Source: Salegentibacter mishustinae | GTDB taxonomy: Bacteria; Bacteroidota; Bacteroidia; Flavobacteriales; Flavobacteriaceae | DNA length: 64,000 nt | Direction: 5' to 3' | NCBI RefSeq assembly: GCF_002900095.1 | Contig: NZ_LLKN01000002.1 | Coordinates: 1,798,001-1,862,000, forward strand | Part shown: positions 43,954 to 52,129 of the stretch, one piece after another | Numbering within the stretch: position 1 is the first letter of the stretch | Layout of the letters: the number at the start of each line of letters is the position of its first letter | Translations under genes and position numbers: made by a program | The notes under the pieces: model-generated | Told to the model about the DNA's origin: nothing | What the model saw: the letters and a program-made list of their open reading frames with translations, nothing else | Databases searched by the model: none

Positions 43954-44859
43954 TTAAAAATACCCCTGTTTCTTGCGGTCTTCCATTGCAGTTTCGCTTC
44001 GCTTATCATCAGAGCGATCTCCTCTTTCTGTTTTGCGCATCGCAGAAACTTCCTGCACTATTTTATCCAGATCGTCTGCCTGAGATTCTATTCCACCAGT
44101 GATGGTTATATCACCAAGGGTACGGAAACGTATTTTCTTTTTTTCTACTTGTTCACTTTCTTCAAGTTTAAGGTATTCTGAAACCGGGATCCACGAATTA
44201 CTTCTAAAAACTACTTCCCTTTCGTGCGCAAAGTATAAACTCGGAATTTTTATATTTTCCCGTTTAATATAATTCCAAACATCCATTTCAGTCCAGTTAC
44301 TAATTGGAAAAGCTCTAAAATGTTCTCCATCAAAATGTTTTCCATTTAGCAAATTCCATAACTCCGGTCGTTGGTTTTTAGGATCCCATTGCCCAAAATC
44401 GTCGCGATGGCTAAAGAAGCGTTCTTTGGCTCGGGCCTTTTCTTCATCTCTTCTTCCGCCGCCAATAGCACAATCTATTTTGTTCATTTCAATCGCATCG
44501 AGAAGAGTAGTGATTTGTAAAGCATTTCTGGTAGCGTTCTTTCCTTTCTCCTCGGCAACACGACCATTATCAATCGACTCCTGGACTGAACCTACAATTA
44601 ATTTTACACTAAGTTTCTCAACTAAATCATTTCTAAATTGAATAGTTTCCGGAAAATTATGGCCAGTATCTACATGCATCAACGCAAACGGAATTTTACT
44701 GGGATAAAAAGCCTTCTTCGCCAAATGGGTTACTAAAATAGAATCTTTTCCTCCTGAAAATAAAATTACAGGATTCTCGAATTGCGCCCATACCTCACGT
44801 AAAATATAGATCGCTTCCGATTCTAATTCATCTAAATAATTTAAATAATACTTGCTCAT
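43954..44859 (-). CDS. cysD: Sulfate adenylyltransferase small subunit CysD, copy B
   Basis: A second 301-residue CysD, about 95 percent identical to copy A by hand count, with the SGGKDS loop, GHNFPETI and GGGRRDEEKARAKE segments all intact. It should pair with either CysN copy. It lies 143 bases downstream of the cysQ copy B stop, a looser arrangement than in set A. Confidence 0.95.
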   Translation of the reverse strand: MSKYYLNYLDELESEAIYILREVWAQFENPVILFSGGKDSILVTHLAKKAFYPSKIPFALMHVDTGHNFPETIQFRNDLVEKLSVKLIVGSVQESIDNGRVAEEKGKNATRNALQITTLLDAIEMNKIDCAIGGGRRDEEKARAKERFFSHRDDFGQWDPKNQRPELWNLLNGKHFDGEHFRAFPISNWTEMDVWNYIKRENIKIPSLYFAHEREVVFRSNSWIPVSEYLKLEESEQVEKKKIRFRTLGDITITGGIESQADDLDKIVQEVSAMRKTERGDRSDDKRSETAMEDRKKQGYF

Positions 44860-45002
44860 TTTACTTTAATTCAAGTTTTTTTAAAACCTTTTAAATATCT
44901 AATTTACTCTAAGGTTTCACATTCTTTATCTACCTCAACGCTCCGGTTTCTTTTAATTAATGGTTCAACCTTTCTTCTTCTTATTCCTTTCTAAATAATT
45001 TT

Positions 45003-45836
45003 TCAACTTACATCTAAAAGATTGGAAACGACAAATGAGTTGTTTTTTATGTTTTGCTTATTGTAAACAAGTTCTCTATTGGTTTGCATATCAAAAACTC
45101 TAATCCCTACTGCTTTACAAATAGCATGGCCTGCCGCTGTATCCCATTCCATAGTAGTACCTATTCTGGGATAGATATTCAAAGTCCCGTCCGCTATTAA
45201 ACAAAATTTAAGGGAACTTCCTTTAGGAATAACTTTTACTTCCTGAGAATATTTTTTCCTAATCCCTTCAATAAACTCGAGGGTCTCCTCATTAATATGA
45301 GATCGGCTTCCTGCGATTCGAATAGTTCTTTGAGCACTGACCGGGAATATTTCTTCAGCATATTTTAATAAATCTTCTTCTAAAGTTTTATTATCAATAA
45401 TCATTTTAAAAGAGCTCCCTTCTACCACATTACCAAAATAGAGTTTCTTACTCACAGGAATATAAATCACTCCAAAAACCGGCTTATTATTTTTTACCAG
45501 TGCAATATTTACTGTAAACTCACCATTTTTGTTTATAAATTCTTTGGTACCATCTAAAGGATCCACGATCCAGCAGGAATCCCATAGTTTTCTTTCTGAA
45601 AATTCAGTTTCAGCATTTTCTTCACTTATAATTGGAATACCGGTAGGTTTTAAAAACTCATTAATTATGGTATTCGCAGATTTATCAGCGAGGGTTATTG
45701 GTGAATTATCTTCCTTTGATTCAATTTGAAAATTACCACCCTCATAAATTCTCATTATTTCTGAGCCTGCTTCAATAGCAGCTTTTATTGCCACAAAATG
45801 CTCCGGGAGAACTTTATTTTCAATTTCGCTTTTCAC
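45003..45836 (-). CDS. cysQ: 3'(2'),5'-bisphosphate nucleotidase CysQ, copy B
   Basis: A PAP phosphatase with IVDPLDGTKEFI and MEWDTAAGHAI metal-site motifs. The longest frame begins with TTG at 45872, but that codon lies inside a perfect -7 promoter box (TATATTTG on the minus strand), so it should not be translated. GTG at 45836 (VKSEIENKVLPEHF, 277 residues) fits the promoter and is used here. It heads the second PAPS set cysQ-cysD-cysN. It is clearly more diverged from its copy A partner than the cysN and cysD pairs are. Confidence 0.88.
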   Translation of the reverse strand: MKSEIENKVLPEHFVAIKAAIEAGSEIMRIYEGGNFQIESKEDNSPITLADKSANTIINEFLKPTGIPIISEENAETEFSERKLWDSCWIVDPLDGTKEFINKNGEFTVNIALVKNNKPVFGVIYIPVSKKLYFGNVVEGSSFKMIIDNKTLEEDLLKYAEEIFPVSAQRTIRIAGSRSHINEETLEFIEGIRKKYSQEVKVIPKGSSLKFCLIADGTLNIYPRIGTTMEWDTAAGHAICKAVGIRVFDMQTNRELVYNKQNIKNNSFVVSNLLDVS

Positions 45837-45869
45837 AGATTCACCTTTAAATAATGGATTGCTACATCG

Positions 45870-45877
45870 CAAATATA
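45870..45877 (-). promoter_or_regulatory. -7 box TATATTTG of the cysQ copy B transcript
   Basis: The minus strand reads TATATTTG, 33 bases before the GTG start at 45836, a usual distance for a short leader. No clear -33 TTG is seen. It overlaps the TTG that an ORF finder would take as start. Confidence 0.5.
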
Positions 45878-46108
45878 ATATTTCCTATTAGTCTATCGAA
45901 TTAATAGGGTTTTAAAATATTAGATTTTTCAGGTTCTTATTGTAAAAGGAGTTTTCTTGCAGAATATATTAGAACTCCATAATAAGGATAAAGAAAATAA
46001 GAATCTCTTAATTAAATTAGCGAAAAATTCCTACAGCAATTTGATTATATCTTCCATAGACTTCAGAAGCGAATAAGAGATAAACAACAATCAGGAGATT
46101 CAGTGAAA

Positions 46109-46981
46109 TTATTGTATTAACTTCATCAAGTACTTTCCATATTCACTTTTCTCCAGATCGGTAGCCAGGTTTTGTAATTGAGCTTTATTGATATATTTCT
46201 TGCGAAAAGCAATCTCTTCAGGACAGGCAATTTTTAAGCCCTGTCGTTTTTCTATGGTTTGCACAAAATTAGAAGCTTCTAACATAGAATCATGGGTTCC
46301 AGTATCCAGCCAGGCATAACCACGACCCATAACCTCTACTTTTAATTCTTCCCTTTCTAAATATTCTTGATTTATGCTGGTAATCTCCAATTCTCCACGA
46401 GCACTGGGTTTGCATTTTTTAGCGATTTCAATAACTGAATTCGGATAAAAATAAAGTCCGGTAACTGCAAAATTACTCTTTGGTTTTTCAGGTTTTTCTT
46501 CTATGCTAAGCGCATTTCCTGTTTCATCAAAATCTACAACTCCATATCTTTTTGGCTCATTTACGTAATAGCCAAAAACGGTAGCCTCACCGAGTTCCTT
46601 ACAATTTTTAACCGCATTTTCAAGTAGACTGCTAAAACCCTGGCCATAAAATATATTGTCCCCAAGAACCAGGCATACATCATCGTTATTTATAAAATCT
46701 TCACCTATAATAAACGCTTCAGCCAGTCCATTGGGTTTGGCCTGTTCGGCATAAGACAAGTCTAAACCCCAGTCTCTTCCATCGCCTAATAAATTTTGAA
46801 AATTAGGAAGATCTTCCGGAGTAGAAATAATTAGAATTTCTCTAATTCCCGCTAACATTAATACAGATAGCGGGTAATAGATCATTGGTTTATCATAAAC
46901 TGCCAATAACTGTTTCGAAACGCTTTTGGTAAGCGGATACAATCTTGAACCGGTACCGCCAGCTAGAATTATTCCTTTCAT
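46109..46981 (-). CDS. rfbA: Glucose-1-phosphate thymidylyltransferase (RmlA/RfbA)
   Basis: A 290-residue nucleotidyltransferase producing dTDP-glucose. [18 protein letters not shown] is the N-terminal signature, [17 protein letters not shown] and [13 protein letters not shown] follow, and [19 protein letters not shown] is diagnostic for RmlA. The ATG at 46981 is chosen; a TTG seven codons upstream (47002) would break the conserved N-terminus. It follows rmlB by 84 bases. rmlC and rmlD are absent from the window. Confidence 0.95.
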   Translation of the reverse strand: MKGIILAGGTGSRLYPLTKSVSKQLLAVYDKPMIYYPLSVLMLAGIREILIISTPEDLPNFQNLLGDGRDWGLDLSYAEQAKPNGLAEAFIIGEDFINNDDVCLVLGDNIFYGQGFSSLLENAVKNCKELGEATVFGYYVNEPKRYGVVDFDETGNALSIEEKPEKPKSNFAVTGLYFYPNSVIEIAKKCKPSARGELEITSINQEYLEREELKVEVMGRGYAWLDTGTHDSMLEASNFVQTIEKRQGLKIACPEEIAFRKKYINKAQLQNLATDLEKSEYGKYLMKLIQ

Positions 46982-47065
46982 TCTTTTTAAATTACCTCCC
47001 AAATTGGGAATTTATTACAGGCTTTTAATTATTATAAATTACATACACCACCTACTGGTGCAGCA

Positions 47066-48130
47066 TTATAAATACTGCTTTTTATAATAATCCTGGTAAT
47101 TTCCGGAAACCACTGCTTCTATCCAGGCAGGATTCTGAAGATACCAATCTACGGTTTTAAGCAAACCCTGTTCAAAAGTTACTGAGGGTTCCCAGCCAAG
47201 CTCTTCATTAATTTTACTTGCGTCTATAGCATAGCGTTTATCGTGGCCGGGACGATCTTTTATAAAAGTAATAAGTGCTTCAGAATCACCTTTGCTCCTA
47301 TTCAACTTTTCGTCCATTATCTCACATAACAGCTTAATTAAATCAATATTTTGCCACTCGTTAAACCCACCTACATTGTAAGTTGATTTATTCTTTCCCT
47401 TATGAAAAATAAGGTCTATCGCTTTGGCGTGATCCAGTACATACAACCAATCGCGGGTATACTTTCCGTCTCCGTAGACCGGAAGATCTTTATTCTCTAT
47501 TATATTATTGATAAAAAGAGGAATCAATTTTTCAGGAAATTGATTTGGACCGTAGTTATTCGAACAATTAGAAATTACATATGGTAACTTATAAGTTTCA
47601 CCGTAAGCTCTTACAAAATGATTCGAAGCTGCTTTTGAAGCCGAATAAGGGGAGTTAGGTGCATAAGAAGTAGTTTCGGTAAACAATCCCGTTTCTCCCA
47701 ACGTGCCATACACTTCGTCTGTACTAATATGGTAGAATAATTTATTCTCAAAATTACCCCGCCACGTTTCCAGGGCCGCCTCCATTAAATTAAGCGTACC
47801 GGTCACATTGGTGTCTACAAAAATTTTGGGATTAGAAATAGAACGATCTACATGAGACTCTGCAGCAAGATGGATAACACTATCAAACTGATGCTTTTGA
47901 AATAAAGTTTTTATTGTTTTAGCATCGGTAATATCAGCTTTTAAAAAATGATAATTCGGAGCGTTTTCAATATCTTTAATATTTTCAAGGTTGCCAGCAT
48001 AGGTTAATGCGTCTAAATTGAATATCTTATAATTTGGATATTTATTTACAAAAAGTCGGATCACGTGAGATCCAATAAACCCAGCACCGCCGGTAATAAG
48101 TATGTTTTTTTCTGAAGGATTATCTTTCAT
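47066..48130 (-). CDS. rfbB: dTDP-glucose 4,6-dehydratase (RmlB/RfbB)
   Basis: A 354-residue extended [21 protein letters not shown] binds NAD, HLAAESHVDRSI is the RmlB hallmark, HISTDEVYGTLG supplies the catalytic Thr-Asp-Glu, YSASKA the Tyr-x3-Lys, and NNYGPNQFPEKLIPL is conserved. It makes dTDP-4-keto-6-deoxyglucose. With only RmlA present nearby, the fate of this product (rhamnose, fucosamine-type sugars or others) depends on genes outside the window. A -7 box lies 23 bases upstream, so it probably starts the transcript that enters the polysaccharide locus. Confidence 0.95.
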   Translation of the reverse strand: MKDNPSEKNILITGGAGFIGSHVIRLFVNKYPNYKIFNLDALTYAGNLENIKDIENAPNYHFLKADITDAKTIKTLFQKHQFDSVIHLAAESHVDRSISNPKIFVDTNVTGTLNLMEAALETWRGNFENKLFYHISTDEVYGTLGETGLFTETTSYAPNSPYSASKAASNHFVRAYGETYKLPYVISNCSNNYGPNQFPEKLIPLFINNIIENKDLPVYGDGKYTRDWLYVLDHAKAIDLIFHKGKNKSTYNVGGFNEWQNIDLIKLLCEIMDEKLNRSKGDSEALITFIKDRPGHDKRYAIDASKINEELGWEPSVTFEQGLLKTVDWYLQNPAWIEAVVSGNYQDYYKKQYL

Positions 48131-48152
48131 TTACAAAATATAAAATACCTTT

Positions 48153-48160
48153 CAAAGATA
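48153..48160 (-). promoter_or_regulatory. -7 box TATCTTTG upstream of rfbB
   Basis: The minus strand reads TATCTTTG, a perfect TAnnTTTG match, 22 bases before the ATG at 48130. It lies in the 72-base gap after the LacI-type gene and is the rightmost promoter of the polysaccharide locus. Confidence 0.55.
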
Positions 48161-48202
48161 GTTTTTCTAGTTATTTCTGGAAAAAATCTGAAATTTTTAA
48201 AT

Positions 48203-49210
48203 TTAAAACCCTGTAGATTCCATATGAATCAGCTTAGTACGTATGGTCTTGTTAATCGGAGGTTTTCCTGCGACTCTATTTTCTATGCGGTCTACTAATA
48301 GTTCAACGGCTTCTTCTCCAATCTCTCCCGGAAACTGCTCCACATAACTTATTGAAGGAGTTAAATAACGAGCCACATCACCATTTATAAAACCGATAAC
48401 TTTCAGATCATCGGGAATCTTGATTTTATTCTCATAAGCCATTCGGTAAACCAACATTGTACTTTCAAAATCTGAGCAAAGAATGGCTTCTACTTTATCC
48501 TCCACCAGAAGTTTCCTGGTTTTTTCTCTTAAAGTATCAGGCTTTGAAGAGTTGGCAATATAAAAGTCCTTTTCATCTTTCAACGCATTCCTGTAACCGG
48601 TAATCCTAAGTTTCCCGACCCCTAAATGATGAATTGAGGTTGCAATTCCTATTTTTTCTATGCCACGGGTTTGCAATAAACGAGTAGCATCTTCAAAACT
48701 ATGTTCATCGTCTATTCCAATTTTATCAACGGGAAGATCCAGGTTAACCCTATCGTAAAGCACCACCGGAATATCATAATCTACCAAATTAAAAAGATGT
48801 TCATATTCTTTTTTACGCTGGGTTTCTTCTGAAATAGCTATAAGTACACCATCAACAAAGCCCGAAGTTAACATTTCGGTAATTTGTTGCTCTCGTGCTA
48901 AACTTTCATTAGAAATATAAGTGATAACCTGCAATCCTGCTTTTTGCGCCCTGGCCTCAATTCCTGATAAAACGTTGGCAAAAAAAGTGTTAGCGATATT
49001 TGGTATAATTACACCAATAGTTCCACTTTTGCTACTCTTTAAATTCACCGCTACAGGGTTTGGGCGGTATTTATGTAGCTTTGCCAGTTCCTTAACCCTT
49101 TCCACAGTTTTGGGGCTTATTTCGGGACTATCGTGCAGCGCCTTGGAAACTGTAGAAACCGATACATTAAGCAATTTCGCCAGTTCCTTTAAAGTGATTT
49201 TGTTTTTCAT
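48203..49210 (-). CDS. LacI-family transcriptional regulator
   Basis: A 335-residue repressor-type protein: N-terminal helix-turn-helix (TLKELAKLLNVSVSTVSKAL), the minor-groove hinge helix region (RPNPVAVNLKSSKSG), and a periplasmic-binding-protein-like effector domain starting GTIGVIIPNIANTFFANVL. The effector is probably a sugar or sugar phosphate. It is transcribed toward rmlB, 72 bases away, and could control the polysaccharide locus, but LacI regulators in Bacteroidota often act on distant catabolic genes, so the target is open. Confidence 0.92.
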   Translation of the reverse strand: MKNKITLKELAKLLNVSVSTVSKALHDSPEISPKTVERVKELAKLHKYRPNPVAVNLKSSKSGTIGVIIPNIANTFFANVLSGIEARAQKAGLQVITYISNESLAREQQITEMLTSGFVDGVLIAISEETQRKKEYEHLFNLVDYDIPVVLYDRVNLDLPVDKIGIDDEHSFEDATRLLQTRGIEKIGIATSIHHLGVGKLRITGYRNALKDEKDFYIANSSKPDTLREKTRKLLVEDKVEAILCSDFESTMLVYRMAYENKIKIPDDLKVIGFINGDVARYLTPSISYVEQFPGEIGEEAVELLVDRIENRVAGKPPINKTIRTKLIHMESTGF

Positions 49211-49623
49211 CTATTTATTATTTAATCCTGCCCGGGGAATTTATGGCAGACTTATAATCATCTCCTTTTTGTTAGCATTTATTGCGCTCCGCACTACGCT
49301 TGTTTCAATTACTGAATTGTTAGAAATTAATTATTTCCCCATTAATTTCTCTTAGAAAAATCGCTAATCTGCAAATATCCAATAAATTCGTGAGCTTTTA
49401 AACCCTCGAATTCATAAATCTTATTTAGAAAGCTAAGGATTAAAAATATAATTATAGACTAATTAAAACTTCAAAACTCACCTCCGCAAGTTAACTTTCT
49501 CAAGGATAAAAGCTTTTTTTTAAACTGAAAACTCAATCAAAATCTCCCCGATAATTGTTTCAGATTTATTATAATAAAAGTCTATTTTATTAAGTTTGCA
49601 TCTAGTTTTCAATTTATCAAACA
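49211..49623. other. 413-base intergenic stretch between divergent genes
   Basis: It separates the minus-strand LacI gene from the first plus-strand small gene. The only element seen is the TAAGTTTG box at 49591-49598. No hairpin terminator or LacI-type palindromic operator was recognised. Confidence 0.6.
49591..49598 (+). promoter_or_regulatory. -7 box TAAGTTTG of the small membrane protein gene
   Basis: A perfect TAnnTTTG match 25 bases before the ATG at 49624; no good -33 TTG at 17-22 bases. Confidence 0.45.
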
Positions 49624-49773
49624 ATGAAATTTCATACCTCTTACTGGTTTTATTTTATTGCTGCAATTATTACAATTATTGGATTAGTTACAGGATGGTA
49701 TTTTTTCTTTTTACTCGTTTTTCCTCTCGGACTTTTCAACCTGGGAAAGAATAAAAATGACGAGGATAATTAA
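49624..49773 (+). CDS. Small two-helix membrane protein, 49 residues
   Basis: Reading the sequence directly gives a 49-codon ORF, MKFHTSYWFYFIAAIITI and so on, ending in LGKNKNDEDN. Two hydrophobic helices (about residues 8-24 and 26-40) are joined by a Gly turn, and the charged tail is probably cytoplasmic. A -7 promoter box lies 25 bases upstream and spacing to the start is normal. Similar short membrane proteins occur in other Flavobacteriaceae as far as I recall; no function is known. Confidence 0.65.
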   Translation: MKFHTSYWFYFIAAIITIIGLVTGWYFFFLLVFPLGLFNLGKNKNDEDN

Positions 49774-49930
49774 GTCTATTTTCTGCTTTTTAAAAACAAT
49801 TAAAATCCTTGTGAGCCTTTTAAAAACGCGGCTTCTTTTAGGAGTTAAACTTATCCTAAACAGGTTTTATTATTTGCATATCAGGGCATGGCAACGTAAT
49901 TTAACATTATTAATCAGTCAAACAATTTAA
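49757..49930 (+). CDS. Possible small basic hydrophobic protein, 57 residues
   Basis: An ORF starting MTRIIKSIFCFLKTIKIL overlaps the last 17 bases of the 49-residue gene in another frame and stops 1 base before the ATG of the next gene. It is rich in Leu, Lys and Arg, like an amphipathic or membrane-active peptide. The exact fit between its neighbours is suggestive, but 58 open codons can arise by chance in AT-rich DNA. Confidence 0.25.
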   Translation: MTRIIKSIFCFLKTIKILVSLLKTRLLLGVKLILNRFYYLHIRAWQRNLTLLISQTI

Positions 49931-49931
49931 A

Positions 49932-50252
49932 ATGAAAGATTACGGAACGCTTTCTCAAGCGATAAACAAATTAAAATTAGAAGAAGGTTATGAACACGAC
50001 TTCAACCTTCTGGATGAAGAAATAGAGCTTAAAGCTGAAAATGAAACCTTTGGGGTTGAAGATTTTGATGTTGATAAAGTTCTTAGATTTGAAGGAATGA
50101 GTAATCCCGATGATAATGCTATTCTTTATGCTATTACCACTTCTAAAGGTTACAAAGGCGTATTAGTTGATGGCTACGGTGTTTCCAGTGGTCAGGTTTC
50201 AAAAGAAATGATCAAAAAGCTTGATTTAAAAGACAATCGTCCTATTAATTAA
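49932..50252 (+). CDS. Conserved flavobacterial protein of unknown function, 106 residues
   Basis: A soluble acidic protein beginning KDYGTLSQAINKLKLEEGYEHDFNLL, with no signal peptide or membrane segment. It resembles a small conserved family that databases sometimes label phosphoribosylpyrophosphate synthetase, though nothing in it matches the real enzyme's PRPP-binding loop, so that label is not adopted. It sits 98 bases upstream of dps, and may belong to the same stress response. Confidence 0.75.
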   Translation: MKDYGTLSQAINKLKLEEGYEHDFNLLDEEIELKAENETFGVEDFDVDKVLRFEGMSNPDDNAILYAITTSKGYKGVLVDGYGVSSGQVSKEMIKKLDLKDNRPIN

Positions 50253-50287
50253 GCTTCGTTAAACTTCTATTAAATCAGCTGAATTTA

Positions 50288-50318
50288 TTGGCTGAATCAG
50301 GAAACTATCATATTTTTG
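50288..50318 (+). promoter_or_regulatory. Bacteroidetes-type promoter upstream of dps
   Basis: TTG at 50288-50290 and TATTTTTG at 50311-50318 are 20 bases apart, matching the flavobacterial -33/-7 consensus TTG-N(17-23)-TAnnTTTG. The start codon of dps follows 32 bases after the -7 box. Confidence 0.65.
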
Positions 50319-50350
50319 TATTGAATTTCAAAAAACAATAAAATAAAACT

Positions 50351-50842
50351 ATGAGCTATTTAGGACTCGATAAAGAAAAGACAGGTAAAACCGTAGACGA
50401 ATTGAACGTTCTTCTTGCAGATTACCACTTGTATTATCAAAAACTTAGAAATTTTCACTGGAATGTAATCGGTAAGAATTTCTTTGATCTACACGAAAAA
50501 TTTGAGGAATTATATGATGAAGCCAAATTAAAAGTAGATGAAATTGCGGAGCGTATTCTTACTCTAAGATACACTCCTATTAGTAATCTAACCGATTATT
50601 TAGAGGCTTCAAACCTTAAAGAATCTAAGGCAGATTTAACCGATTATGAAATGATCGAAACCCTGCTTGAAGACCACGGAACATTACTAAAACAAATGCG
50701 TTCTGTAGTAGAAACTGCAGATAAAGCTGGAGATGAAGGTACCATAGACCTTATTGGAGCTTATATTAGAGAACTTGAAAAAACCAGTTGGATGCTAGAT
50801 GCCTGGAAAATGAAAACAACAGATTCTCATAAACCCAGCTAA
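50351..50842 (+). CDS. dps: Dps-family ferritin-like DNA-protection protein
   Basis: A 163-residue four-helix protein. LLADYHLYYQKLRNFHWNVIG and FFDLHEKFEELYDEAKLKVD are the two halves of the Dps inter-subunit ferroxidase site (His in FHW; Asp, His and Glu in DLHEKFEELYDE). It stores iron using peroxide and protects DNA in stationary phase. A consensus promoter is directly upstream, and the MscS gene starts 10 bases after its stop, so the two are probably cotranscribed. Confidence 0.92.
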   Translation: MSYLGLDKEKTGKTVDELNVLLADYHLYYQKLRNFHWNVIGKNFFDLHEKFEELYDEAKLKVDEIAERILTLRYTPISNLTDYLEASNLKESKADLTDYEMIETLLEDHGTLLKQMRSVVETADKAGDEGTIDLIGAYIRELEKTSWMLDAWKMKTTDSHKPS

Positions 50843-50852
50843 AATATAAGTA

Positions 50853-51734
50853 TTGGAAGAAGAATTTAACCTAAAAGAATCCCTGGAGGGAATTAGCACT
50901 AAATTAATAAGTTGGCTTGATTCATTGATATTGAATTTGCCAAACTTCTTATTAGCTATTCTTGTTTTTGTAATTTTTGTATTTCTCGCGAAATACATCG
51001 GACAATTACTTAACAAACTTCTGGGAAAAAGGGTAAAGCAGGATTCCATTAGACAAATAACCGTTAAGGTGAGCAAGGCAATTGTGATCCTTATCGGTTT
51101 TTTTATTGCCCTTGGTATTCTAGATCTTAATAAGGTACTCACCTCTGTGCTTGCCGGTGCGGGTGTAGTTGGTTTGGCTATAGGTCTAGCACTACAAGGA
51201 ACTTTAAATAACACTTTTTCAGGAATTATCTTAAGTTTTCTACCCGAACTTCAAATTGGAGATTGGATAGAAACGAATTCCTATGCAGGAGAAGTTACCG
51301 AAATTAATCTTCGAAATATTGTTGTAAAACAATCTGACAATAACTACGTGGTAATTCCCAATTCTAAAATTGTGGAAGAGCCTTTCAAAAATTTTTCCAG
51401 GACTACCCGGTCCCGGGTGATGTTAAATTGCGGTGTAGGTTACTCTTCCAACCTTGAAAAGGTTAAAGAAATGACTATTGAAACCATTTCTGAACATTTC
51501 CCTTCCCGTGGAAACGAAGAGGTAGAATTTATGTTCACCGAATTTGGTGATAGTTCTATCAATTTTGTAGTGCGCTTCTGGGCTGATGCTACTAAGAACA
51601 GGGATCTACTAATCGCTAGAGATATCGCTATTATTGAAATCAAGAAAACTTTCGACAAGAATGGTATCAACATCCCATTCCCTATTCGAACTATCGATTT
51701 CTCGAACACTCTTAATATGAAGAAGCCAGACTAG
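50853..51734 (+). CDS. MscS-family mechanosensitive channel
   Basis: A 293-residue small-conductance channel. Three transmembrane helices are visible: about 30-50 (LLAILVFVIFVFLAKYIG), 72-92, and the pore helix TM3 with LAGAGVVGLAIGLALQGTLNNTFSGI. The cytoplasmic beta and alpha/beta domains follow (VVIPNSKIVEEPFKNFSR). It begins with TTG at 50853, 10 bases after dps; no ATG fits upstream. It releases solutes during hypo-osmotic shock, useful for a marine bacterium. Confidence 0.92.
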   Translation: MEEEFNLKESLEGISTKLISWLDSLILNLPNFLLAILVFVIFVFLAKYIGQLLNKLLGKRVKQDSIRQITVKVSKAIVILIGFFIALGILDLNKVLTSVLAGAGVVGLAIGLALQGTLNNTFSGIILSFLPELQIGDWIETNSYAGEVTEINLRNIVVKQSDNNYVVIPNSKIVEEPFKNFSRTTRSRVMLNCGVGYSSNLEKVKEMTIETISEHFPSRGNEEVEFMFTEFGDSSINFVVRFWADATKNRDLLIARDIAIIEIKKTFDKNGINIPFPIRTIDFSNTLNMKKPD

Positions 51735-52065
51735 GCCGAATTATTCAGCATTTCATTTTTACTTTGAATTGATTTTCCTTTAGCATCCTAGTTTGAGACT
51801 AACTTTTATTCGACTTTTTAATCAAGATAAAGTCCTTCTTGTACGATCTAAATTTAGCGATTGCGATTGGCAGATAAATAGCTCCCATTAAACCTAAGCT
51901 TTTTTTATTATCAACTTCAGCAGTAATGTTTTGGTATTATAATCTATTCCAGGGAGTCAATTTAAAACTAAATAACCTTAAAAGATTGGATAGAAATACA
52001 GGAAGTGAGGAATAAGACCATTCGAAATCAAAAGAAATAAAACTCTACTGGAGTTACTGAAAAAT
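51735..52065. other. Intergenic stretch with a possible gene remnant
   Basis: No complete gene is seen. On the minus strand, bases 51799-51936 form a 46-codon open frame (containing SLGLMGAIYLPIAIAKF and a Lys-rich end before TAG) that reads like a protein C-terminus but has no start at its beginning. It could be a decayed membrane-protein gene or chance. Confidence 0.35.
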
Positions 52066-52107
52066 AAAAAAGCTCCTAGCAAAAGAAATTCCCAGGAGCT
52101 TTTTTTA
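52066..52107. terminator. Bidirectional rho-independent terminator
   Basis: Stem AGCTCCT (52071-52077) and AGGAGCT (52094-52100) with an A tract before and a T tract after. It ends the minus-strand phosphatase/barrel gene, whose stop is at 52130, and can also stop plus-strand transcripts from dps-mscS. Confidence 0.85.
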
Positions 52108-52129
52108 AATGTATATTTCTTATTATCTA

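Noticed and set aside
49932-50252. Phosphoribosylpyrophosphate synthetase
   Set aside because: Such a label may be found for similar proteins, but the 106-residue product lacks the PRPP-binding loop and is far too short.
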